From assembly GCA_021740905.1 (NCBI GenBank), contig JAIOYV010000032.1, positions 1-64,000 on the forward strand: DNA of 64,000 nucleotides. Direction: 5' to 3'. The translations under genes were made by a program, and so were the position numbers. Below the pieces are notes generated by a model, which was not told the origin of the DNA, searched no databases, and saw only the letters and a program-made list of their open reading frames with translations. This document shows positions 1 through 9,458 of this stretch, piece by piece (the stretch's first letter is position 1; each line of letters starts with the position of its first letter). Source of the stretch: Bacteroidales bacterium (GTDB lineage Bacteria; Bacteroidota; Bacteroidia; Bacteroidales; M50B96).

Positions 1-453
1 ATTCCTTCCTTTGCTTTCCTAATAAATTTTTTTCATATCCTTGTCAAAGAACTTTCTAATCTAAAGTATTTCCCGTTTTACGGGGCGGCAAAGATAAACC
101 CTTTTTTATTCTCCCGCAATACTTTCTTTCAATCTTTTTTCGCTTTCTTTCCACTCGATCATCCCACACTTATTTTCTTCCTTCAAAAGCGGCTGCAAAG
201 ATAAATACTTTATTCCCCCTTTTCCTAATAATTCTATACCTTTTTTTGAAGTTTTTTATCCCCTCGGGTCAATAGCCTGAAAACCTGTTTGTTTATTTGA
301 CTTGCCACTTCCTGTATTGACGTATTACATTCCGCTATCGACAAAATTTCACTAAAATTAGATCAAAAATCTTCGAATTGAACTATAAGTTTACTGCAAT
401 TTCCGTCTAAATTCTGAAAATTCTTACCAAAACGCTACTGATTTGATCTTTCA
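1..453. other. Intergenic region with two -7-like promoter motifs
   Basis: No gene is seen. On the minus strand the octamer TATCTTTG occurs at 196-203 and again at 89-96, both followed by GC-rich bases. This matches the Bacteroidota -7 element TAnnTTTG, so leftward promoters for a gene beyond the window edge are plausible, although no convincing TTTG -33 element is placed at the right distance. A short hairpin CCCGT-TTT-ACGGG lies at 72-84. The region is rich in T tracts on the plus strand. Confidence 0.4.
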
Positions 454-3400
454 TTACGGATTGGCAGGATAATAAAATGAAGCTGGATTGGCCATTTTTA
501 TCTGATAACCCTTTCCTGACTTCATATTACCGATGGCGTTTAAAGAAAATGCCGGCCAGAATACCAATCCGTCTTCATCTTTCATAATGATAATATTGGA
601 GACAACGGAAGCCATCATATCGGTTGCCAGACCCGGAACATTTCTAAGATACCCAATTATGCTCCAATTAGAAGGTATATCTAAGGTTGTGTATTGAGGA
701 AAAACAGGGCTACCGGTAACAAACAAAGTATCTGCGACAATCATTTTATATTGATACCCTTCGCCAATTGTATGATTCCCAATCATGTTCAAATTAAAAT
801 TCGGCCAATAAACCAGGCCGTTCCCATTTTTTAGAATTGTCAGATTGCTATTCACATTCGCTAAAACTGAATCCAAAAGCGGTTGCACTGGATCGATATA
901 AGAGGACATAATCCCCCATCCTATATGTAAAGGGATTGCCTGGGTTTGCGAAAAGCCCGTTCCGGTCACATACACATCGTCGACTGCAAAACCAGAAGCC
1001 CAACTACCATTGTCGTTGTGAAGAAAAGCAATCTTTACACTGGAATATCCTGAGTATACACCTAAATCGATATTGATATTTTGCCAAAGGGCAGGATTTC
1101 CAGAAACGTACGAAACCAGATCCCAGGTGAACCCACAATCGGTGCTGGCCAGCACACTGCCGCTCGAATTAAGACCACCTGTAAGATAGGATTCGAACGA
1201 TAGGTTTATGGTGGCATATTGGCTAAAATCGAAAGCTGGGGTAATAAGCTTGTCATCGCTCATATCGCAAAAGCATGTGTCATCGTTTGATGAAGCATAA
1301 GTGGTGTGTGGAGGAACCGGAAAATATAAACTACTATTATCGCTGCTTATTAACCAACCATCCGATCCGGGAGCCTGACTTCGGGACCACCCCTCAGGAA
1401 GAATGCCTGCCTGGAAGTTTTCATAGTAAGGCAACTCTTTTGAAAGCGTAAAATTCAAAGCAACTGTGAGGGTATCGTTGAAAGCTGCCTGATCGCCGGT
1501 ATCGTTCAGGCTAAGGAAAAAGCTCTTTAATCCTGTTGAAGAAAGATCAACAGGCGTAGAGAAGGTGTGCCAGATACTGCTATCGGCAGGGATCGACGTG
1601 GACACAAAGTCGGTAACCGGGATATTATTATTGAGTTGATAAGTAAGATCAAAACCAGAAACCGGGTTCAACCCAAAATTACGTACTTCAACCACAACAG
1701 GCTCTGAATTGCTCATTGTACAATCGCCTGTTGGGTATACCAGGGCAGTAATCCCTATATCGTGGCCCTGGATGTCGAAGATGCGGAAATTATCGAAAGC
1801 AAATCCTTCAAGGGCATTAAAATTCTCGGTAGATCCAAAAAAGAAACGAAACCTGACTCCTTGCTGTCCACTTAAAAAGGACAAATCGAAACCCGTTTGC
1901 TGCCAGCTTGAATAGGGATTCTGTGACCACCCATTGTAGGTGCCAAGTGAGACTAACCCCGTTACCCAAGAACTGTTGTACCATGTTGGGTTGGATCCGA
2001 CAACACCCAATGTAGTCCAGGTAGAGCCCTCGTTGGTAGAGTATTGAAAGCAAGCACCATCTTCGAAATCTTCACATTCGAACAAAATATCGAAGGCCAT
2101 TTCCGGGGAAGTCAAATTGCTGAAATCGAACACCGGACTTCTTACCCACGATGCTTCGTACATATTGTAGCTTCCCGATAGGTTGGTGACCCATGCCTTT
2201 TGTCCTTGAGAAGCCGAAGATATGAAAGATCCTGTCGGGATTCCATTTGCCCAGGATGAATTGGCCCCCCCTGATGTCCAATAATTAGTTGTTTCGAATG
2301 ATTGTAAATAGGGAAAGCTTGTAATGGTAGGATAAGTAGATACGAGCAATACTTGGAGGGTATCGTTCATTAAGTTAATGTCGTACGCTTTTACTGCCCA
2401 AGCAGTAAATGTATTGTTGCCAGGAAGCGACATATTGGCCGTTTGCGTGAAATAGTAATCGAGGCTGTCGTTTGGTAAAACGCTGCTTAGGATTGTATCG
2501 GTATATGCAAATCCTCCATTTAGCTGAAAACCAACCTGAAAGTTTGAAACACTTATCGAGGAATAATTCTTTATTCTGATGCCAATAGGCTCGTTTGCTC
2601 CAAATTGAGGAGATGGAGTCGGACTTATCAAAGTCGAAACACCAATATCGTGCGTAGCCAAACTGCTGCCGGCAAGGGAAAAATGATCGATAGCCAGGAG
2701 CGATGAGAGATCATCCTGGTCGGAATTGGAAAAGGCAATTCTTGTGAGGTTGATGCCTGCGAACTGCGAAATATCCAACGAAATGTTCTCCCAGCCCGAA
2801 GTAGATGTTTGTTGGAGAATTGTGTCGTTCCAATTTTCGCCCACACCTGTGCTAACAAGAACAGCAAAGGGATGATCGGCAAACACATCAAAATTGAGAT
2901 GAACCGTATCGAGGCTCTCGAAATTAAAATAAGGCGAAATCAGTTTCGAAACCGCCAAAGCTGTATCGTTGGGATAATTGATCGAGGCCATGTAAAAGCC
3001 ATGTGGGGGAATTCCGAGATTAGAAAAATCTCCAGGCTGCCAACCAAAAGAAAAACTATCGGGACAACTTACCCACGAGGATGGGAACCAAGTAGAGTCA
3101 AAATTCTGTGTATATGGCAGGGTAAGGGACAAAGCGGTATTGTTGTAAATAATCCGGATATCATCAATAATAACCTGGTCCAGATTCGCATAGCGGCACG
3201 ATGACTGGAGACTAAGGATAAAATCCTGCCCGCCATAATCGCTCAAGTCGAAAATGGCCGACTGGTAAATATCGTTGTTGAAGCTCACTGGATGAAAGTT
3301 AGTCCGTCCACAATTGTCGCTTTGCTGCACGCCATTGGCCAACACCCTGAACCAGGAATACATGACAGATGAACTGGCAGTTTGCCGAAACTTTACCTGC

Positions 3401-3702
3401 AGTTCGATGGCATTGTAGTTTGTTGCATCGATATAAGTACTGAGCGATGCCCTATATTGTATATTATCGGCCCAGGCATTTACCGGTGTAGTTGCATTTC
3501 CATTGCCCACCCAGGTAGTTCCGGTGCCTCCCGTAAAAGTGGCCACCTGATTGTTGATTAACAACATAGATTGCTGCACAAAATAAGACTGGAAATAATT
3601 TGAATACCCGAGCGAAAAATCTTCGTGGAGTATTACTTCCTGCGAAGCAAGGGGCAGCCAGGCCGCCAATACAATCACTAAACTGAATATGTTCTTTTTC
3701 AT
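454..3702 (-). CDS. Large secreted protein with choice-of-anchor J/MAM-like domains
   Basis: Secreted multidomain protein, about 1082 residues. I chose the ATG at 3702, since MKKNIFSLVIVLAAW followed by a small-residue cleavage region is a clean signal peptide; an in-frame start 9 codons upstream would spoil it. At least three modules beginning P-Y-x-x-(N/S)-F, with S/T-W-G aromatic patterns and D(F/Y)S turns, look like choice-of-anchor J (MAM-like lectin) domains. They alternate with CARDB-like stretches (DIGI-x-x-L-x-x-P-T). The last 170 residues are two copies of a roughly 70-residue module (GW-I-x-x-Y then YWP, LN-x-IGN, GYQ-x-KM) also present in the giant island protein. The protein ends at the second module with two consecutive stops and has no T9SS sorting domain, so its surface anchoring is unclear. 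An adhesive or carbohydrate-binding role is inference. Confidence 0.75.
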   Translation of the reverse strand: MKKNIFSLVIVLAAWLPLASQEVILHEDFSLGYSNYFQSYFVQQSMLLINNQVATFTGGTGTTWVGNGNATTPVNAWADNIQYRASLSTYIDATNYNAIELQVKFRQTASSSVMYSWFRVLANGVQQSDNCGRTNFHPVSFNNDIYQSAIFDLSDYGGQDFILSLQSSCRYANLDQVIIDDIRIIYNNTALSLTLPYTQNFDSTWFPSSWVSCPDSFSFGWQPGDFSNLGIPPHGFYMASINYPNDTALAVSKLISPYFNFESLDTVHLNFDVFADHPFAVLVSTGVGENWNDTILQQTSTSGWENISLDISQFAGINLTRIAFSNSDQDDLSSLLAIDHFSLAGSSLATHDIGVSTLISPTPSPQFGANEPIGIRIKNYSSISVSNFQVGFQLNGGFAYTDTILSSVLPNDSLDYYFTQTANMSLPGNNTFTAWAVKAYDINLMNDTLQVLLVSTYPTITSFPYLQSFETTNYWTSGGANSSWANGIPTGSFISSASQGQKAWVTNLSGSYNMYEASWVRSPVFDFSNLTSPEMAFDILFECEDFEDGACFQYSTNEGSTWTTLGVVGSNPTWYNSSWVTGLVSLGTYNGWSQNPYSSWQQTGFDLSFLSGQQGVRFRFFFGSTENFNALEGFAFDNFRIFDIQGHDIGITALVYPTGDCTMSNSEPVVVEVRNFGLNPVSGFDLTYQLNNNIPVTDFVSTSIPADSSIWHTFSTPVDLSSTGLKSFFLSLNDTGDQAAFNDTLTVALNFTLSKELPYYENFQAGILPEGWSRSQAPGSDGWLISSDNSSLYFPVPPHTTYASSNDDTCFCDMSDDKLITPAFDFSQYATINLSFESYLTGGLNSSGSVLASTDCGFTWDLVSYVSGNPALWQNINIDLGVYSGYSSVKIAFLHNDNGSWASGFAVDDVYVTGTGFSQTQAIPLHIGWGIMSSYIDPVQPLLDSVLANVNSNLTILKNGNGLVYWPNFNLNMIGNHTIGEGYQYKMIVADTLFVTGSPVFPQYTTLDIPSNWSIIGYLRNVPGLATDMMASVVSNIIIMKDEDGLVFWPAFSLNAIGNMKSGKGYQIKMANPASFYYPANP

Positions 3703-3966
3703 ACTAATTTTGGTGTTTTTGAATTTCAATTTATAAACAATTGAGCTGATGATTAGTTGCTCAACTAATGTTTATGTGCTGTTTTAGTTGATCTATTCTA
3801 ATATCTTATTCCTACTAATTATCTTCTTCTTTTTGATATTCATTTTTCTGATTTGCAAATCGGACAAGTTTTATTCATGTTAACTATTTTAGCTGTTTAA
3901 TTCTTAATTAATAATAGCACATAACTTTCAATATAAAACCAACAAAATTGAATTCTTCAATCTGTG

Positions 3967-4007
3967 AATCTGTGGCTATTTATATGATATAGATTAAGCC
4001 ACAGATT
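3967..4007 (-). terminator. Hairpin downstream of the S41 peptidase gene
   Basis: A perfect 11-bp inverted repeat, AATCTGTGGCT at 3967-3977 and AGCCACAGATT at 3997-4007, encloses a 19-nt AT-rich loop. It lies about 60 bp beyond the stop of the leftward S41 peptidase gene and before the next leftward gene, so it probably ends or attenuates that transcript. There is no strong U tract, so it may not be a classic intrinsic terminator. The rest of 3730-4070 is AT-rich and shows nothing else. Confidence 0.45.
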
Positions 4008-4070
4008 GAAACACCATCCAAAATTACAAAAGATTTATCAATCTAAAGATTGATTTTCAGGTGGCAATTT

Positions 4071-5678
4071 TTACTTCTCCAGCTCAATAATCTCTATGGC
4101 CTTTTTCAAAGTCATGTCAACATCCTGGATGATGGGATAGAAGCCTTCGTCGTTGAAAATATTTCGGACAATTTGGCCAATTATCAGGGTATTTATCAAT
4201 TCTGTTGAATATCGAATATCGTCAGGTTTCCCTTTTACACCCTTCTTTTCGGTGTATGCCACAAATTCGTTGAGCAACTTTTTGCGTTTCAGATACTTTG
4301 CCAGCTCCTTGTAGTTTTTGAATTCCGACAATTTTTCGCGGTGTTGGTCGGCATAATCGAAAGCAAATTGATAGATATAGCCACGGTTTCGCACTCTTGT
4401 AAAATAATCGGAGATGCCCGAAGTATCAACAGGTACAAAAATATCGGGTATAATACCTCCCCCGCCGTAAACAACTTTTCCTTTTGGTGTAAAATATTTC
4501 AGGCTGTCGGCTACCCGGATACTGTCGGCATCGTAGAATTCACCTTGTTCGAAACGGCCAACCACTTCGTGGTAATAATCGAACGTGCCATTACCGTAAG
4601 GTCGTTGGATGCAGCGACCCGTTGGGGTATAGTAGCGGGCTACTGTAAGACGCAAGGCCGATCCATCGGGAAACTGGGTTTGTTCCTGTACCAGGCCTTT
4701 GCCAAAGGAACGACGGCCAACAATAATTCCACGGTCGTTGTCTTGCAAGGCTCCGGCAAGTATTTCGCTGGCCGATGCCGATTGCTCATCGATCAACACC
4801 ACTAATTTATTGTTGATGCACATACCGTTGGCATTGGAAAAGGATTCCCTTTTGGGACGGGCTTTCCCCTCGTGGTACACAATCAGTTTTCCGGCATCGA
4901 GGAATTCGTTGCTGATATTCACTGCGACATCGAGGAAACCACCGCCATTGCCCCGAAGGTCGAGGATCAGGTTTTGCATCCCTCCGGCTTTTAGTTTTTT
5001 AATGGCATCGATAAATTCTTCATACGTATTTTTCGAGAACTTGCTCATTTTAAGATAGCCGGTACTATCGTCGACCATATAGGCAACATCGACACTAAAC
5101 ATGGGTATTTTGTCGCGGATAATTTCGAAGTCGATGATTTCCGGCTCGTTTTTCCGCATTATCCCCACTTTTACTTTAGTTCCACCGGGGCCTTTCAACA
5201 ATTTCACAACATCGTTCGAGCTTAACCCAATACCGGCAATCAACGAATCGTCAACCATAACAATTCGGTCGCCAGCCATTAAGCCTACTTTTTCGGAAGG
5301 ACCGCCCACAATGGTGTTTATCACAATTACCGTGTCGGTTAGAATGTTGAACTCGATACCGATGCCATCGAAATTTCCCTGGAGGCTCTCGTTGGTTTCC
5401 TGTAGATCTTCGGCAGGGATATATACCGAATGAGGATCAAGCTCTTCAAGGATTACCGGGATGGCTCCTTCTATCAACTTGTTCTTCGACACCGAATCGA
5501 CATATTCTTCTTCGATATAATTGAGGAGTGCGTTAAGTTTATTGGTCTGGGGATAGATAAAAAACTGGCTGCTTTCGTTTTCAACCTTCAATCCATTTCC
5601 AATATAAATGCCCACCACTAGCATAAGTGCCAGAATGATTGGCATTATAATGACCCACTTTTTATTCTGTTTTTCCAT
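4071..5678 (-). CDS. S41 family C-terminal processing peptidase
   Basis: Membrane-anchored serine protease of the CtpA/Prc type, 535 residues, acting in the periplasm on C-terminal tails of misfolded or precursor proteins. The ATG at 5678 gives MEKQNKKW followed by one hydrophobic anchor (residues about 9-27); the upstream in-frame ATG at 5747 would add an unlikely extension. A PDZ domain follows (about residues 90-165, with GPSEKVGL and LKGPGGTKV). The S41 core carries the catalytic Ser in SASASE near residue 300 and the catalytic Lys in SFGKG near residue 325, so the Ser-Lys dyad is intact. The C-terminal 150 residues are the helical tail common in Bacteroidota homologues. The gene is separated from the upstream divergent DUF134 gene by a palindromic repeat element. 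The family is certain; the substrate is unknown. Confidence 0.92.
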   Translation of the reverse strand: MEKQNKKWVIIMPIILALMLVVGIYIGNGLKVENESSQFFIYPQTNKLNALLNYIEEEYVDSVSKNKLIEGAIPVILEELDPHSVYIPAEDLQETNESLQGNFDGIGIEFNILTDTVIVINTIVGGPSEKVGLMAGDRIVMVDDSLIAGIGLSSNDVVKLLKGPGGTKVKVGIMRKNEPEIIDFEIIRDKIPMFSVDVAYMVDDSTGYLKMSKFSKNTYEEFIDAIKKLKAGGMQNLILDLRGNGGGFLDVAVNISNEFLDAGKLIVYHEGKARPKRESFSNANGMCINNKLVVLIDEQSASASEILAGALQDNDRGIIVGRRSFGKGLVQEQTQFPDGSALRLTVARYYTPTGRCIQRPYGNGTFDYYHEVVGRFEQGEFYDADSIRVADSLKYFTPKGKVVYGGGGIIPDIFVPVDTSGISDYFTRVRNRGYIYQFAFDYADQHREKLSEFKNYKELAKYLKRKKLLNEFVAYTEKKGVKGKPDDIRYSTELINTLIIGQIVRNIFNDEGFYPIIQDVDMTLKKAIEIIELEK

Positions 5679-5753
5679 GATATTAATTAAAGCCTCAAAG
5701 ATGCTAAATAAATGAATAATGTTGAATGCAAAAAGTGTGTACGACAAATTCCA

Positions 5754-5826
5754 TGGAGTATGATATTGGAGTGTTGGAGTATTAGGTGTTGCTTTGCCAA
5801 TACCTCCCCAATACTCCAGTACTCCA
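5754..5826. repeat. Palindromic element made of GGAGTNNT units
   Basis: An imperfect inverted repeat built from 8-bp units. The left arm (5767-5790) reads TTGGAGTGTTGGAGTATT and the right arm (5803-5826) contains CCAATACTCCAGTACTCC. A closely related but more perfect copy lies at 62051-62126 on the other side of the tRNA island. It sits between the divergent S41 and DUF134 genes and could fold as a long hairpin. I interpret it as a dispersed REP/MITE-like element. Confidence 0.6.
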
Positions 5827-5862
5827 AAAAAAACTTAGTTTTCCTGAATATATTTTTTATTA

Positions 5863-5885
5863 TGAGAATATTCTCAGTAAATTTG
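5863..5885 (+). promoter_or_regulatory. Palindromic operator overlapping a -7 box, upstream of DUF134/cyd
   Basis: The perfect 14-bp palindrome TGAGAATATTCTCA (5863-5876) is followed one base later by TAAATTTG (5878-5885), an exact TAnnTTTG Bacteroidota -7 element. The ATG of the DUF134 gene is at 5902, giving a short leader. The palindrome fills the part of the spacer next to the -7 box, where a bound repressor would block the polymerase. Autoregulation by the DUF134 protein is my inference. Confidence 0.6.
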
Positions 5886-5901
5886 CGACAAAATTATACT
5901 A

Positions 5902-6309
5902 ATGCCACGACGGAAAAGAGTAAGAAAAGTAGTTGCACCTCCTCTATTTAGAGGCTACAAACCCTATGGCGTTTCGGGGAATAAACCGGAAGCAGTAGAG
6001 TTGCTCTATGAAGAATACGAAGCCATTAAACTAGCTGACTATGACTTGATGAACCACCAGGAGGCTTGTGTGTTGATGGGGGTGTCGCGGCCCACTTTTG
6101 CCCGGATTTATGAATCGGCCCGACGAAAAATTGCCCTGGCACTGGTGGAGGCCAGAGAAATAAAATCGGTGTATGGCAATGCCCATCTCGATAAAAGCTG
6201 GCTGTTGTGTGTGGCTTGCCATGCACGGTTTACCATTCCGGGGCCAAACCATCAGGTGCTTTGCCCTATTTGCAAATCAATCCATGTTGAATCAATAAAT
6301 GGCCTGTGA
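5902..6309 (+). CDS. DUF134 (UPF0251) family DNA-binding protein
   Basis: Predicted regulator, 135 residues. The N-terminus MPRRKRVRKV and the motif GVSRPTFARIYESARRKIA are characteristic of the DUF134/UPF0251 family, whose helix-turn-helix resembles sigma-70 region 4. The C-terminus adds a CxxC-x(n)-CxxC pair (CVAC ... CPIC, about residues 101-125) that could bind zinc or iron-sulfur, or act as a thiol switch. The gene starts 16 bp after a -7 element overlapped by a 14-bp palindrome, and lies 66 bp upstream of cydA in the same direction. A role in controlling cydAB in response to redox or metal state fits the arrangement but is inference. No function is established for most family members. 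Confidence 0.85.
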   Translation: MPRRKRVRKVVAPPLFRGYKPYGVSGNKPEAVELLYEEYEAIKLADYDLMNHQEACVLMGVSRPTFARIYESARRKIALALVEAREIKSVYGNAHLDKSWLLCVACHARFTIPGPNHQVLCPICKSIHVESINGL

Positions 6310-6375
6310 TTGTTGTTTGATAAAGTGTGTTCGATTAAATTTGTTCAGAAGCTAATTTGAAAATTTAAATACAAA

Positions 6376-7707
6376 ATGGAAGATATGATTTTTTACGATA
6401 GGTTGCAATTCGCATTCACTATCTCGTTTCATTACATATTTCCCCAGTTAACAATGGGCTTGTCTTTATTGATTGTCTATTTCAAATGGAAATTTTTAAG
6501 GACAAAAGTAGATATGTATAATGATGCTGCTAAGTTTTTTATGAAAATATTTGCTGTAAATTTCACATTGGGAGTTGTTACTGGTATTCCAATGGAATTT
6601 CAGTTTGGAACCAACTGGGCTAAATTCTCGGAGCTTACAGGTGGAATAATCGGACAGACATTAGCTATGGAGGGAATATTTTCATTCTTTTTAGAATCTG
6701 CCTTTTTGGCCCTCTTTATTTTTGGCGAAAAGATAATAGGGCAAAAATTGCACTTCATAACAGGATTTTTAGTTTTTCTGGGATCGTGGGCAAGTGGATA
6801 TTTAATATTGGCAACCAATGCCTGGATGCAACATCCGGTTGGGTACGAAATTGTAGAAAATGGAAAATATGTATTAAAAAATTTTTCTGCCCTTTTTTCA
6901 AATCCCTGGCTTATCCCAGCATTCCTGCATAATCAATTTGCATCCCTTGTTACTGCTTCTTTTGTTGTGGCCGGTGTTGGGGCATTTTATGTGTTAAGGC
7001 AAAAGAATATTGAACACGGGAAAATATTTTTGAAAACAGGGGTTGTCTTTGGTTTTATATCCAGTTTGTTGGTGGCTTTCCCTACCGGCGATTGGAACGC
7101 AAAGAATGTGGCCAAATATCAGCCTGCATCGTTTGCCGCCATGGAAGGCATTTTTGAAACCGAAGAAGCCGGGGCAGAAATAATACTTGTGGGGCAACCC
7201 AATATGGTTGAGAAAAAACTGGACAATAAGATAGCCGTGCCCAATGTGCTGAGCTTCCTTACGTATCAAAATTGGAACGCTCAAATTCCAGGAATGGACC
7301 AATTTACAAAAGAGGAATTACCCGATAATATCCCGGCACTTTATTATTCTTATCATATCATGGTGGGTTTAGGGACTATTTTTATTGGCCTATTGGGATT
7401 GGCATTTTTCTTCTTATGGAGAAAGAAACTATTCGACATCAAGTCCTTGCTTTGGGGCATTTTGCTCTTGCTACCGTTTCCTTATATAGCTAATATAACA
7501 GGTTGGTATGTGGCGGAATTAGGAAGGCAACCTTTTCTGGTATATGGCTTATTAAAAACAACTAATGGCATCTCGCCTACTGTGTCGTCTGGCAATACCT
7601 TGTTCACACTTTTAGGATTTGCAGGCTTATATTTGTTATTAGGACTTTTGTTTTTACTCTTGATAGGTAAGATTATAAACGACGGACCCAAACTCCAAAA
7701 ACAATAA
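6376..7707 (+). CDS. cydA: Cytochrome bd ubiquinol oxidase subunit I
   Basis: Haem-bearing subunit of the bd-type terminal oxidase, which oxidises quinol and reduces O2 to water in the inner membrane. The start at 6376 places the conserved haem-ligand His at residue 19 (RLQFAFTISFHYIFP), as in the Escherichia coli protein. The sequence has about nine hydrophobic segments, the GxWxGRQP-like signature as GRQPFLVYGLL, and a Met in YHIMVGLG suited to the b558 axial ligand. At 443 residues it is short: the long Q-loop of enterobacterial CydA is absent, as is usual in Bacteroidota. cydB follows after 3 bp, so the two are translationally coupled. High-affinity O2 use suits a microaerobic or nanaerobic lifestyle. 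Confidence 0.95.
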   Translation: MEDMIFYDRLQFAFTISFHYIFPQLTMGLSLLIVYFKWKFLRTKVDMYNDAAKFFMKIFAVNFTLGVVTGIPMEFQFGTNWAKFSELTGGIIGQTLAMEGIFSFFLESAFLALFIFGEKIIGQKLHFITGFLVFLGSWASGYLILATNAWMQHPVGYEIVENGKYVLKNFSALFSNPWLIPAFLHNQFASLVTASFVVAGVGAFYVLRQKNIEHGKIFLKTGVVFGFISSLLVAFPTGDWNAKNVAKYQPASFAAMEGIFETEEAGAEIILVGQPNMVEKKLDNKIAVPNVLSFLTYQNWNAQIPGMDQFTKEELPDNIPALYYSYHIMVGLGTIFIGLLGLAFFFLWRKKLFDIKSLLWGILLLLPFPYIANITGWYVAELGRQPFLVYGLLKTTNGISPTVSSGNTLFTLLGFAGLYLLLGLLFLLLIGKIINDGPKLQKQ

Positions 7708-7710
7708 ATT

Positions 7711-8787
7711 ATGGAACTATTTTGGTATATCACAATCGCTATTGTTTTAAGCGTTTTCTTCGTTTTAGATGGGTATGATTTTGGAACCGGCATCATTCAT
7801 TTGTTCTTGGCAAAAAAAGAAAAGGATAAGCAAGTAATAGCCAAGGCTGCGGGATTGTTTTGGGACTTTAACGAAGTTTGGCTTGTGGCTGGAGGAGGAT
7901 TGCTCTTTATGGCCTTTCCAACTTATTACGCATCCGTTTTTAGTGGTTTCTATCTTCCACTGATAATTGTTTTGTGGCTAACCGTTTTCAGGGCGATAGG
8001 ATTGGAGTTCAGGAGTCAATTTAAGTATCAGATGTGGAAAGATATCTGGGATAAAGCCTTTGGTATTTCCAGCCTGTTGTTGGCTCTCTTTTTTGGTACT
8101 GCTTTGGGAAATATTATCAGAGGCGTAAACCTGGGTGGTGTTGCGAATGGCATTTCGATCTATGAAAAACATTACTTTTTCTTGCCCCTGTGGAACGGCA
8201 GCTTTAGTCCCCTACACGAAAACCCCGGGGTAATCGACTGGTTTACTCTAATTATTGGGATTATTGCGGTAGTAACATTAGCAATACATGGGGCAAATTG
8301 GATACTATTAAAAACTAATTCTTCGATAAACACTCAATTAAAATCACTAATTTTTAAACTGAATACTGCCCTGTTTATATTAACTATTTTTTCACTAATC
8401 GTATGGTTTATAATCAATCCGGATGCTTTGCTTAATTATGCTCACAAGCCCTATTTGATTGTCTTTCCTTTCCTTTATTTGATGGGCTTGACGGGCTTGT
8501 TTTTTATTAAAAGGATAAAAAAAGATGTCCATGGCTTTTACTTATCAAGCTTACTGATAATTGGCGGAATAACTTCTTCCCTGGCATCTATGTTTCCTAT
8601 TATTTTACCCTCCACCAACCAAGTAAATGAATCTCTTACCATATATAATACTGCTGCATCGGAATATGGACTATCTGTTGCTTTAGGCTGGGGAATAATT
8701 GGGATGATACTCGTAGTTGTTTATTTAGTTGTTCAAAAACGACTTATGGCAGGCAAAATCGATAAAATGGATTACGGGGAACATTGA
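7711..8787 (+). CDS. cydB: Cytochrome bd ubiquinol oxidase subunit II
   Basis: Second integral subunit of the bd oxidase, 358 residues with eight or nine membrane spans. The N-terminal block VFFVLDGYDFGTGIIH and the following WDFNEVWLVAGGG and FRAIGLEFRS motifs are diagnostic for CydB. It starts 3 bp after cydA and ends in TGA. The next gene (CGGC protein) starts 26 bp downstream, so a four-gene unit DUF134-cydA-cydB-CGGC is likely. No cydX-like small ORF was recognised after cydB, and the cydDC assembly transporter is not in the window. Confidence 0.95.
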   Translation: MELFWYITIAIVLSVFFVLDGYDFGTGIIHLFLAKKEKDKQVIAKAAGLFWDFNEVWLVAGGGLLFMAFPTYYASVFSGFYLPLIIVLWLTVFRAIGLEFRSQFKYQMWKDIWDKAFGISSLLLALFFGTALGNIIRGVNLGGVANGISIYEKHYFFLPLWNGSFSPLHENPGVIDWFTLIIGIIAVVTLAIHGANWILLKTNSSINTQLKSLIFKLNTALFILTIFSLIVWFIINPDALLNYAHKPYLIVFPFLYLMGLTGLFFIKRIKKDVHGFYLSSLLIIGGITSSLASMFPIILPSTNQVNESLTIYNTAASEYGLSVALGWGIIGMILVVVYLVVQKRLMAGKIDKMDYGEH

Positions 8788-8813
8788 TCCTCTAAAACGG
8801 TAAACTTTTGGGA

Positions 8814-9263
8814 ATGGAAAAGAAAACAAAAATCGGGATTATTATCTGCGACAGGTATCGGAACTGCGCAGGTGGCAAGTGTTTTAGGGCATTGCATAAC
8901 AGGGAAGGTGCTTTCGACCAGTATGGGAAAGATGAATATGTAGAATTGGTGGGATACACATCGTGTGGTGGATGCCCGGGTGGCAACATCGAATATGCAC
9001 CGGAAGAAATGAAAAATAATGAAGCCGAGGTGGTCCACCTTGCCACAGGATTTTTGGTTGGCTATCCCCCGTGTCCGTACATCGATCATTTTAAAAATCT
9101 AATAGTTGAGAAACATGGGATGAAAGTAGTGGTTGGCACACATCCTATTCCTGAAAAATACCTGATCACCCATACAAAATTGGGCACGTGGAAGGCTCCC
9201 GAATGGAAGGAGAGGATAAAACCTACTATGGCCAACGAAAGCATCAGGTTGGCCTATAATTGA
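8814..9263 (+). CDS. CGGC domain-containing protein
   Basis: Small cysteine-rich protein, about 149 residues. I chose the ATG at 8814 over a TTG two codons upstream. It contains an early GIIICDRYRNCAGGKC cluster and a central YTSCGGCPGG motif that names the CGGC domain family, and a later PPCPYID. At least six cysteines suggest binding of a metal or iron-sulfur cluster; the biochemical role is not established. Its place as last gene of the cyd unit, before a strong bidirectional terminator at 9459-9496, suggests a link to respiration, redox sensing or metal supply. Confidence 0.8.
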   Translation: MEKKTKIGIIICDRYRNCAGGKCFRALHNREGAFDQYGKDEYVELVGYTSCGGCPGGNIEYAPEEMKNNEAEVVHLATGFLVGYPPCPYIDHFKNLIVEKHGMKVVVGTHPIPEKYLITHTKLGTWKAPEWKERIKPTMANESIRLAYN

Positions 9264-9291
9264 AGCTGATCGGGTTTCATAATAATCATAA

Positions 9292-9347
9292 GTTGTCGGA
9301 TGGTTCTCAGAAAATAGTCAGACTGTTGTCAGATGATTGTCAGAAAT
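9292..9347. repeat. Two imperfect 23-bp direct repeats
   Basis: Copies at 9292-9314 (GTTGTCGGATGGTTCTCAGA) and 9325-9347 (GTTGTCAGATGATTGTCAGA) are spaced 33 bp apart, and further TTGTCA words lie nearby. They are in the 3' region between the convergent CGGC and T9SS genes. No coding role is seen. Confidence 0.5.
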
Positions 9348-9458
9348 TGTCAATTAAAAAGGGAAAACGATTAACCACCCTCTACTACCGCACATTTTCG
9401 TAGTTAAAATATTAGCTTAACCCGGATTTTCCTGGATGTTCATAAATGTGGATTCAAT

